Below, piece by piece: positions 23,501 to 35,500 of a stretch of 64,000 bases of DNA. Origin of the DNA: Chelydra serpentina. Taxonomy: Eukaryota > Chordata > Testudines > Chelydridae. The stretch spans positions 40,163,501 through 40,227,500 of the forward strand of contig JBAIAC010000023.1 of NCBI GenBank assembly GCA_037349315.1, read 5' to 3'. The notes under the pieces are model-generated. The model had not been told where the DNA came from, ran no database searches, and was given only the letters and a program-made list of their open reading frames with translations. The position numbers and the translations under genes are program-made. Numbering within the stretch: the stretch's first letter is position 1; every line of letters begins with the position of its first letter.

Positions 23501-26500
23501 TATATATTTACACACATGTTCGATACAGGCCAAGGATTCCAGGATGTCCCTGACAAGGCGATCACATCCTGGTCCTGTTTCAGTCCCTCTCCCCAGATGG
23601 GATAGCTGCATTTCCCATGATGAATCTCAGTTTATTTGCAGCCCATTTTTCTAATCTCTAGGTTTCTTTGTATCGTCTTCCTGCTCTCACTGGTGCTAGT
23701 ATCACCTCTCCAGTTAAACTCATCTGTGAACTTCATTAACATGCTTTCAGATCATTACATGAAAATGATCATGAGGATTAATTAGCTCATGTTTACGCCG
23801 CACCTTAAATATGTGACACACTATGCAAATACTAAGTACCACTATTAGAGAGACAAGGTGGGGGAGGTAATATACTTTATTGGACCAACTTCTGTTGGTG
23901 AGAGCTCTGAGTAAGCTCAAAAGCTTCTCTCTCTCACCAACAGAAATTGGTCCAATAAAAGATATTACCTCACCCACCTTGTCTCTTGAATATCCTGGGA
24001 CCAACATGGCTACAACACCACAGCATACACGTATCACTATTGTGGAAGTAGAAAAAGGAAAAGAGGATTTAAAGTGTACTCATTCCAATGACAGGGCCTC
24101 GAAAGAGTCCTGTATTGTTATTTTTCATCACTACCTCCCCGGGTCGGGAGTGGATAATTTGCACGCCTGCTGCCTTCCAACCTAAGAGTGAAGACTCGTG
24201 TTCTTCCACACTATTAACAAGTTAACTCAGCCAGGTCCTGACAACAATCCCTACAGTCCCCACTAGAAACCTCCTCACATCTCTACCCATTGCCGTTTGC
24301 CAGGACCCTTTGTTCAGTCTTTCAGTTTTCAACCCAGGTACAAGTGCTCCTACCCAAGCCTATTAGAATTAATGTTTCAAGCACGATTTCGTGGGGCATA
24401 ATCAAGTGTTTTATTTCCTGAAGTCTCTCTTGATAAAAACTGCCATGTTCCTTTCATTCACTAATTCTACTGTTCTGTTAGAAAGAGCAATCAAATTTGC
24501 TTGACGTGATTTATTCTGTACAGCCACTTATTGCTCATGGTCCTCTTACTCTATAAACAGTGTTCTCAGAGTACCTGTCCCATTATTCTAGCAGGGATAG
24601 AAGTTAGACATACAGGACAGTAATTGCCAGGATCATTCTCTTGCATTTTTTAAAGACTGGTACCACATTTATTTTTCTCCAGTCCTCTCAAATCTTTCCA
24701 GTTCTCCAAGAATGTATAGAAACAGTTCAGCGATCAAATGGATTTGTCAGTTTATTCCCCTAATGCCCTGGGGTCTGGGCCATCCAGACTGGCTAATCTT
24801 TAGATGATCACATTTTCCAAGTATTCCCTCACCTGGTTTTATCAACAGATCTTCACTATTCCCTATGCAGCAAATCAAGCCTGAATAGCTGGGCTGTGGA
24901 GATGTGTAGGGAAGGTGTGAAGGGGTATTTCCTTAGGCTGCAGAGCAGCGGTGGAGCCATTCTGCAAAGACCTGTTAGTTCAGTTGCTGCAGTAGCCTAT
25001 GCAGGGCATTTACACAGCCTGGCCCCCACAGGAGGAAGGAGATGAGAGGATCCACACAGCGGCAGATCCGCTGGTCCCACCTCCGGCTCATCCACATCTC
25101 CCTCCCCGCTCCTGAATGTCCCAAACCTCTTTGCTTTATTCATTTAAGACAAATTTTTTTTGAGCAACTCAGAACCTCAAACATCTCAGTCAGCACTGAT
25201 GTCATCCCCTCCTCATGTTCTAATGTCTCTATCCTTCCCTTCCCCCAACCGTTTCTTTAAAAGCCCTTCTTATTAACAGCCTCAATCTGCTTTGTCTTTT
25301 CCCTGCAGCATGGACTGACCCTGCATATTGTTCAGTTACCTCCTCCCTTCTCTGTTTCTAATACAGATCAGTCTGTGATGTCTGTCTGTCTTCCTTCCAT
25401 TCTAATCTCTAAACTCTCTCCGCATTGGCCAAAGTGTTTTCAGAAGTAACTAAGGAGCCTTGCCCCTCCAGGATATCATGTCCCTCCCCGCAAAAGCATG
25501 AGAAGAGAGATGGGTCTTACACCCTGCCCAGATGGTCAGCAGACTCAGGCTCTGGTGGACTCAGTGGGGAAGCAAATTGCAGTCTGTCTCCTCCAAAGAA
25601 TATGGCATGACCTGGCCCCTCCCCACAACATTAAAATCCAGGGATTGTTAGCAAGTCCCTCAGCTGACCTCAAATGCAGCAGCAGCAGCACAGGGAACAG
25701 AAGTAGCCTGCCTGTTAAGTAGCTGATCAACCCAGGGGATTAACACAGTCTCTGTGCCATCAGGCCCCACTGATAAAGAGGAAAGGACTCTGAGGGCTCT
25801 GTGTGACCGAATGTTTCCTCCCTCTCACCTCACCCCAATGGGAAGGTTTGAGACACGTCAGTGATACACCCTGAGGACTTGGAGCCATCCTGGCCACGGC
25901 TTCTTCCTGGCTTTCTTCCCCTAGGTGGATCTTATGCCGCCTGCCCCCAAGCTGGGCCCTTTTCCCCCTGACCTTGATCCTGATGATGTTGGAGCCACTC
26001 ATGTTGCCGCTCTGGTCAATGAGGAAGAGGATTTCCCGGGTGACCGTCTGGAGGTCAGTAGGCACACTGCCCACCTCAGGGCAGAAGTTCAGCATCAGGA
26101 CTGGGTTGTGGAAGATGTCTTTGTGGAATCGCTTCTGAATGAAGGCCACCTGTGAGCACGAGAGAGAGACGGGAGTGGGGTGGGACCCTCAAGCCTCACA
26201 TCCGCCTTCCACAGGCACTTTCCCTGGAGCCTCACACATCCTCGCCCAGGACAGCTGTTCCCCCCGCGTCTCAGACTTCTCCCAGACCTTCTCCCATCCC
26301 AGTCCTCTAACTGGCCAGGACACCTCCCCCTCCAGGACCACCCTGCTAAAGACCCTCCAGGGCTGGTCACCTGTCTCTCCCCATCACTGTCCTTCTTGGC
26401 GATTCGCAAGTAATCCCGACGACTCCTGATGTGCGCCTCATACTCCTGGTATGTCATGGCACCTGCCTCAATGACCAGGTGAGGGCGATGGGGCTCTGGG

Positions 26501-29500
26501 CAAAAGGACAAACATCAGAGAAGTCAGTAGCTCCCACCCTATTGCCCTGGGACACTTCCCGGTGCGCCGCAGAACTTAGAGTCATAAGGACCCAGCAGTT
26601 GGGAAGTGAGGTGTTGGGAGGGGAGCTGGGTCTATGAAAGGCCCTCTCCCTTATGAAGTGGGCTGCAGAACAGAATGGGCCCCTGACACGGGCAGCTCTT
26701 CTAGGACTGTAAATCAATCCAGATGGAAAATGCCTCTGAAATACTAAATATGTCTCCATGAAGAGAATTGGGGTTTACTCCACTGGCGGCAGCACCCCCG
26801 GCTAGGAGAGGCAGAGAATTAAGCAGTGGAGAATTAAGCATGGACATTCTCCATGCTTAGCATGCCTGCTCCCTTCTCCACAGCACCACCAGCCGGAAGA
26901 GTCTTGAACTGTAGTAACCAGGAGCTTCCCACAGCTAGCTCTCCTGCCAGGAGAGACCTTGAGCTCTCAGAGCTAGTGCCTCCGGAATTTTCCCTGCAGT
27001 GCTTCCTTTACCCTCACTGTGGACTCCAAGTTAAAAACATGCTCCCAGTGTAATGTTGTTCCTCTTACCACAGGGGTACAAGATAATCTCCAGACTCCTG
27101 TCACATTGGTGACCCTCTGCCAAGGTAACACAAATGGTGGAGGCAGAGTTGGCATAGGGGTTTGCATCAGCCCGTAGGGCATGCGATGGGCTCTCCAAGC
27201 CTGCAGGGCAGAGGAAGAATAAGAAGCAGAAGTTACAATTACGAAGGGGCTCGGGGAGGTAGGGGTAAGGCCCACGATTTGTTGTTTTTAAAGGTACTCA
27301 GGCATTGCTGCACTCAGTGTTGTAACACCTAACCAATTTAGGAGCCTAAATCTCATTTTCAAAAGGCATTTAGGAGACAAATCCCATTGACTGTTCATGG
27401 GATTTAGGCACCTAGAGGAGATAGATGTTGCAACACTGATACACAGAAATGCCTAAATACCTTTAAAAATCTGGGTCTAAATCGTCTAGTCTCAGCTCTG
27501 GATCACCATTGTGGCTTTTATATCCAGACATCATCCCAGGGCACTTAGGGTATGTCACCCCTGGAGCGGCGAGTCTCAGAACCTGGGTATACAGACTCGG
27601 GCTTGAGTTACGGTGCTAAAAATAACAGCGTAGCATAGATGTTGCCACAGAATCACCTAGGAACTCGGGGGCAGAGGCAGGGATAGAATCCAGTTCTCCA
27701 GGGAGACATTCAGTTGCCTTAACCATGAGACAATCCTTTCTCATCCCGCAACCCCCTGCCTCATCCCCTACATAACTTCCTACTTCTGCAACAAATGAGG
27801 CAGGGGTCTGACAGACGACAGCCAACCTTGATTTATTCCCAAAGCACTGTCCATTCTGTGGCAGTGAATGAAGCTGTAGTATGTGATCATGTGATTAAAG
27901 ACTATACCACAATGCATACGCAAAAGGGGCCAAATTAAGGTTGCATTTTTGGTCTGGGCAAACAATGTATTTTTCCCTAATCTCACTCTTGGAAACAGCC
28001 AAACCATTTCAGTGGAAATGTTTCAAAACAACTCAGGCTGAGGCAGATATCTGGCATGGAAAATTTCAGCCCAAATACTTAAAGTTTGGAAACATTATAA
28101 GCAACTGAAAACAGGGTCTTATAATGGAAAGTTTATGCAACCTTAAATACAGGCCACACTACCAGCTCTGCTAAAGTAAAACAGATCCATCCCATGAGAG
28201 GGAAGAAGGATCTGTCAAACTGAAATGGACAGAATTTTCTCATTTACCAGTCTCCAACACATACACACACACTCAGGCACATTCAAACTTGGGGGTTATG
28301 TTTGGCTAACATCATTATGCAAGGCCCTGAAAATCTGGTATTGCTTGGCAGAGGGGCGACATTATCCTTCCCCCTCAGGACTTTCCATCAGCGTCCTTTC
28401 ACTATCACACGTAGACTCATAGAGTTAAGACCAAAAGGGACCATTGTGATCATCTAGATCATCCTGCACACTGCTGGCCACAGAACCTCACCTACTCAAT
28501 CCTGTACTCAGGGGTGTGCATAGGAATAAAAATGTGACCACTTTTGGAGGGGCACGTTCTGTCCCCCGCCCCTGTGGCCCAGGAACCGGAGCAGCTGGCT
28601 CTCTCCTTGAGCCCGCCACCCTGGCTCTCCTCACCCTAGCCCCAGAGGAGTTCTGTGCCCCTGCTTGCTCCCTCTTGTGCACGCCCCTGTCTATACTAGA
28701 CCCATAACCTCTGGCTGAGTCATTGACGTCCTCAAATCATGATGTAAAGACTTCAAGTTACAGAGAATCCACCATTTACTCTAGTTCAAATCAGCAAGTG
28801 ACCTGTGCCCTACACGACAAAAGAAGGCAAAAAAACCAACCAAGGTCTTTGCCAATCTGACCTGGGGGAAAATTCCTTTGCAGCCACAAATCTGCCAATC
28901 AGTTAGAACTTGAGCATATGGGCAAGATCCACCAACCAGACACCCGGGAAAGAATTCTCTGTAGTAACTCAGAGCCCTCCCCATCTAGGGTCCATCTCCA
29001 GGCACTGGGATTATTTGCTACTAGCAGTCGCGGATGGGCCATATGCCATGGTAGGCAATCTCATTATATCATCCCTCCATAAATCCATCAAGCTCAGTCT
29101 TGAAACCAGTTAGGTTTGTTGCCTCCACTGCTCCCCATCGAAGGCTGGTCCAGAACTTCATTCACATGCAAGTACTCACACACAAATGTGCACACACCCA
29201 TGCTTCCATACACAGGAGTATTTATACACACACACACTCAGGCGCATTCAAACACAGGTGCATACGCACACATAGAGACATGCATGCACATGTGCTCACA
29301 CACAAAGACAAGCACTCATGCATGCACAGAGATGTGCACTCACACACATGCATGCTTACACAAGTGCATACAAACACACATGCTCTCACAGACAGCCATG
29401 AGCACAAGCACTTACACAGGGGCATGGGTGTAAACACATTTGCTAAGAGGGAAGGTTAAGGTTTGGAGGCCTCGCAGAAGGAGGAAGCGCATTTTGAAGA

Positions 29501-32500
29501 GAGGGTGGAAGCAGAAGGAAAGGGGCTCGGCACATAAGGGACAGTATAGAAGAAAGCCACAGGCAATCTGCTGAGAGCCCTCTGCCCATCCCACTTGGCC
29601 AGAGTCTTCCCTGCTCACTCCTGTGCTCACACACAGACACTCACCTGAGCGTGGCCTCCACTGAGGCTAGTCACCACCCAGTGTAATATATTCACACCAG
29701 TGCTCAGTGCCAACATCCCCGCCCCCAGACTCAGTAGCTCAGGGGAGGCAGAGAAGAGCCTCTTCAAGGTCTAAAAAGGACTGTGAGGATGCTCACAGTG
29801 CAGCTGGGACCCCTTGACATTTCTCTTCCAGGCGTACCTCCCCCTCCTACCAGAGAGGGGCCTATAAACCACTCAGCACCAACAGACATTTTCTCCAGAT
29901 TGATGCACGGTGAGGCCGGAGCGCCGCACCTCGGAGACAGATGGGCCTTGAGCCAACGCTAATGGGATCAATTCCCCTAACCTCTCAGACACACACTTCA
30001 GCCTCTGTGCAATTCATCCCCATCACATCCCTTCTCCCCACAGCCATTCCTCACTTTCATTTCTCTGAGTGAAGGAGGATATTGGCTAAGCAATAAAGAG
30101 CTAGGCTTTTACTGCTGGGTCTAAGTGGTAGCGGCTGAGACCCCACCACATATGAAGTGAGTTGACTGGTCTCAGCCAGCTATCCCAGAAATCCATGATG
30201 TGCAATGGCATTTGGGGGCAGGAGTAAGTGGACTGGCTCATCCACTGGCCTGCCTCAGATGCCCTTTGATCCGTCCTGCGTTCCCTGACTCACCCAAGAG
30301 CTCTCATTCTATTATGAATGGTGTACTTATATAACAGTGTGGTTGGGTTCTTCAGCTGACCCTCCTGGTTATAAGGTACTGGGCCACCACTAGGAGACGT
30401 TAATTGATTCCTGCTGGATATAATGGAAGTGGCAGTAGCCCTTTGGCCAGAGGTATCTGTGGGTGCTTTTGTCTTAAGTGAGTGCTCTGGGGAGGCGGCT
30501 TGGGTTGGAGTTTGTGATAATAAAGTCAGCAAAGAAGTGGATAGGTTTTGCCTCTCTCAAGTCTGTGGTGAGTGTATTGGAGTAGGGCGAGAATGCCACT
30601 GGTTCACAGCTTGCCATTTATAGTCAAAATCTGCTCTCTGCCTTGAGGAGCTTAATCAGAGATGACACGTCCCGGGGAGAGATAACATCAGACAAGGACA
30701 TTGGGGAAGGTCGGACGGACCAGGTTAACATGTGAGGTCAGGAAGTTCCTTGGCTATGGTGGGATTATATCATGTTAGTTCAGCTCTACAACCCTTTAGT
30801 TTTATTGTTCATAGGCTGGAGCAGGAATGAGGCTCAATGATGGAGGGGGGCAGAAGGAGCAGGTTTGGAGAAGGGACTGGACGGAGGGACAGGAGGTAGC
30901 TTTTCCCTTATACACCAAAAGAAAATGTCTTCAGGAATGAGGTGCATCATCAAATATCCTTTGTTTCATAGGACAGCTCTCATTTTAGTCCCAAAGTTAC
31001 CTACGTGTCCCCACCTAGCTTTTATTGCTAGAAACTTTCCATCAGAAACAGACTCATGAATCTGAGTTAACAGAGAGAGCCATTTACACGAAGGGAATGA
31101 ATCCCATAACTGCAATGTAATAGTAATTATTTGGTGCCCTTAATGTTGGGCCTTTGTCACACTCTGCAATCCCTGTTTGAGCCTTGGTAGGTGACGGGTA
31201 GGATCAGTAAGCTATGGATCTAAGGAGCTGAGGGCTGGAATAGCAGGCTATGGTGGGTCAGGATAGAGGGCCATGAAATGAGCTGTGTGTGTCTGTTATC
31301 CCAGGGCTGGAATAGCACGGGGGGACTGCGGATGGGGATTGAGGGACACTAGATGTGCTGTCAGGAGGAGGCTTGGCCAGCTGTTGCCCACACACTGTCC
31401 AGCTAGTCACCACCATTGGTACGGGGGGGACTGACATCGCTATCAGCCAATGGAATTGCAGAGCTCTCCTCAAGCGGATTCCGATTGGGCAACCTCGCGG
31501 GCGGTTGAGCCGCTGCTCAAACGTGCTCTATTGAGCCTTCACTTCCATGAGCATTGAAGGCCCACCAAAAGCGAGAGAAAAATCACCCTCATACCTGCCA
31601 GCAAGCAGGGCCCCTTGACCAGCAGCTCAAAGGAGAATTCATAGGGGAAGGGATTGTAGGCCTGGCCCCTGAAGATGTCTGTGCTCTTGGGAGGCACAAT
31701 GAATGACTGTTCACTTCGCAGGCCAGTAGCTCCAAAGCAGCTAGTGGGACTGAAACAAAAGACAAGTCAGTCATGAGCTGACTGCAAAGCACCCGCTACG
31801 GGTGGGCTTGACCTGCTGGGGAACGTTAGTCTCTGCAGTGCTGAGCAGCCTGCAGAGACCCCTTATCCAGAGCAGCCTCTCTCCCTATCAGCGCAGAGAG
31901 CTCTTGCCATGCACTCCTGGGCATTAAGAGACTCCTCTGATGATACCCTGGGATGTGCACCAGACTTTACTTCACACCTGGGTATCTCAGGCAGGCCATG
32001 AGGACTTTACTGACACCTCAGGCCAGTGGAGATCCACAGTTCATCAGGGAGGGAACATGAAGCATCTTCCTGAACCCCAACATCCTCCTGCATTTACCTG
32101 TCAGGTAATTTCTGGTCTGCCCCCCCGTGAGCACGCAGAAGGAGAATGTGGGAATCCTCAACTGGGGAGACCTGGACAAACCCTCTAGCGTGAGACTCTG
32201 TATTCAGGTTTGGTGAAGTTAAGGTGCATTCTGGGAATCTCCTCAGGGATGAGGTGACCACAGAACCATCCCTCTGCTCCTTATCCCCTCCCTATAGCCC
32301 CTCTGCTTTCCCTCCCCCTCTATAACCTCCTCAGCCCCCACTATGGCATAGACTCTGAGAAAGCCATGAAAATCACCATAGGGCCAACCTGTCGTCACAC
32401 AAGCCTCCCGGCTCACTCGCACTTTCCGGGATGGCCACCACAAGGGGCGTGAGGATGGAGGGAAACGTGATGTGGAGCGCACCATCTGGCAGGGTCGACA

Positions 32501-35500
32501 ACTCCTGGCTGCTGCTGAAGACCACAGTCAGGATTTCTGAGGGCCCAATGGGGCCTGTGCTGAGGATGAAGGTAGAACGCTCTAAATCTTCATCAAGGAT
32601 TAGGTGACCTGGGCAGGAAAGGAAGAGTCAGCAGGCAGTTTCCACAGGACAGGCATTTGGAGCATTGAGCTGGTGTTCGCAGTTACAGACCAGCACCAGG
32701 ACGGGGGATTAGGCCCTCAGCCATGGACAGTCTCAAACTGGACTAGTGAGGCCAGGGGGATTATTATTCATCATACATTAAGTATTATCAGTGTGCTTAG
32801 CAATGTACAAACATATGAAAAGATACAGTCCTTGCCCCTAGAAGTTTACAATCTAAGGTCTGGTCTAACTACAAAGTGAAGCTGCTGTAAGCCACCTTGT
32901 GGTGACCTATTTGTGTACGTGTCTACACTTGAGCTTGTCTCCCACCAATGTAAGTTCCCTGTTAGAGTGATGCACTACCACCACCTCTCTGAGCGGCATT
33001 GAGCCATGGTCGATGTACTGAGGTCAATACAGTGTGAGTGTAGACACTGCGTTACTTATGTCGACCCTAACAGTCTCCAGCAGCTGTCCCACAATGCCCG
33101 ACACTGACAGTTCTGGTCACAATTGTGAATTCCACTGCCCAGGGGTCATGGAGACTGGAAAGACCCTCTCCCCTTTAAAGCTCCATGAATTTTTGAAATG
33201 TCTTTTCCTGATTGTCCAGCTTGGCAAGCACACCTAGCAGCTCTCTTTTGTTGTGTGCAATCCCCAGCTGATCATGCTGGCTACATGCTCCAGATGCACT
33301 CCAGCTTGGAACAGAAAGGAGGTACTGGATCTCCTTGGCCTGTAGGGAAAAGACACTGCACAAGCAGAGCTCTGGACCAGCCATAGCAACATGGACATCT
33401 ATGAGCAGATTGCCTGGGGGACGCAGAAGGGGTACAATAGGGACCAGCAGCAGTGTTGTCTGAAAGCAAAGAAATTGCAGCAGGCATATCAAAGGCCAGG
33501 GAGGCCAACAGTTGATCTGGTGCCAAGCCACAGACCTGCCACTTTTACAAAGAGCTGCATATCATACTTGGCGGAGATCCCAACACTGTCCTGCACACCA
33601 CCATGGATACCTCCGAGGAGCCCAAGCCACGGGCCTCTGTCGTGAAAAGTGAGTTAGGCAAGAGGAGCCGTGGGGTTATGTACACAGGGATGTCCCTTGA
33701 ATTCTCCTGAGAGAGCTCGATAAAACTTTCATGGAGGCACTCTGCAGTCCTCTCCTGAAGGTTTCTAGGGATGGCAGCCTTATTCCTTCCTCCGTGGTAG
33801 GACACTTTCCCACACCAGTCAGCGTTAACTTCAGCAGGCACCATAGGCACCAACGCTGTGGGTGCTCCGGGGCTGGAGCACCCATGGGGAAAAATTAGTG
33901 AGTGCTCTGCACCCACCGGCAGCCAAGCTCCCCTCCCCCCCCCCTCCCCACCTCACCCCCTCCTCCTCCCCTGAGCGTGCGGCGTCCCTACTCCTCCGCC
34001 TACCTCCCAGGGTTTCCCGCCCGGCCACCGCCAAACAGCTGTTTGGCAGCATTAGCATGCTCCAGGATGCGGGGGAGGGGCGGGAACGTGGCACGCTGAG
34101 GGGAGGAGGTGGGGAAGAGGTAGGGCTTGGGCGGGGATTTGGGGAAGGAGTTAGAATGGGGGCGGAGAAGGGGTGGGAAGAGGCGGGGCAGGGCCTCATG
34201 GAAGGGGTGGAGCGGGGCAGGGCGGGGGCAGGGGCAGAGGGGGGGGTCGAGCACCCACAGGAAAGAGGGGAAGTTGGTGCCTATGGCAGGGCACCATTAC
34301 AGTACACAGGCTAGAGCAGTGGTTTCCAAAAACTTTTTTGACCGCGCACCACCAGGACATTTTTTTTTTTTGCTGCAGGCATGCCGCCGAAGCAAAAAAA
34401 AGGGGAGAGCTGCTACGTAGAAGAGCTGCCACAGGCATGCCCGTGGCGCTCCCCCTGCCGCGCACCCCCAGGGATCATCTTGCGCACCCCACTTTGGAGG
34501 ACCACTGGGCTAGAGCATACAGGCTCGGGCAGCTTCAGGACACCAGCAGCAGCTGTGCTCTCTCTACCTTTGTTACCTTTGTCAACCTCCATTTGAAATT
34601 TTTTACATGTTCGCAAATGAAAAAAGGTTGAAAACCACTAGCCTATACTCATAGTTTTATGCAACTGAGCAATTTCTCCTCATTTTCCTCACCCCTGGCG
34701 GGCCATACTCACCATGGCTGGTGCTGGGAGTGGCGCCATACATAAGCTCTCCAAAGCAGAATTGTCAATAAGTAAGCCTTGTTTAAAACTTTAATGGAGA
34801 AAGAGAAGGGAGCTGTGAATCTTAACTTTCACTTTCTGTTGTGACTACTGACAATGGTACCTCTGTGTGTCTTACCTGCAGGTTCTCCTTCTACACCTTT
34901 GGAATGTCTGAGCCAGATGAGGAGGAGAAAGAAAACGACTCAGGATGCGTCAAGATATAATAAGGCTTCTCTGGCAGCAAATACAAATGCTTCAGACTCT
35001 TGTGGACCTTCAGGGTCAACAATCACAGATGTGCCTCCCTTTGCCATCCCTGGAGAACTCCTCTCTACACACACCCCTAACATTCCACTTGGCGTCAGGG
35101 GGCACATCCTCCACCCCAGGGGACATAAAGGACAACCACAGATTCACATACACTGACCTGTGAAGGGCCACAGTTGCTGAATGTGTAAGTAAATGTGTGT
35201 AGGTAGGACATGAACGTTCTTTCCCCTTTTACGTTCTGTTCCATTAATTTTTTTTAATGTATTTGCTTTTAAATTGCACAGATTTTTCTTTGTACTGGTT
35301 TTGCTACTGAATACAATTATATTATTTGAAAATAGTTCACTTTTATTAGCTCCCAACATATGCTGCAGAGTGCCTAGCAGTTCTGAAAGCACCTACTTAC
35401 TAACTACTTTACAGTGTGACATAACTCATAGGATCAATGACACACAGTGTAATAATCAAATGTACAGCAAGCACTGCAAAATTATTAGGTGCACTGACAG

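Larger units (their letters stand above)
21278..26149 (-). other. VWA5B2: VWA5B2 coding exons 7-10: von Willebrand factor A domain
   Basis: The VWA domain runs from about residue 349 to 510. It opens [16 protein letters not shown], where a canonical MIDAS would read DxSxS; here the second Ser position is Asn (D356, S358, N360). It continues with the strand [16 protein letters not shown] and the Asp-bearing IFTDANVSN, and ends in [20 protein letters not shown] and [11 protein letters not shown]. Exon 7 (25973-26149) uses the unusual donor GTCAGG. Exon 9 could start three bases earlier (CAG included at 22086), adding one Gln without changing the frame. Confidence 0.92.

Noticed and set aside
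29100..29459. His/Thr-rich frame
   Set aside because: It translates a CA-rich simple repeat.
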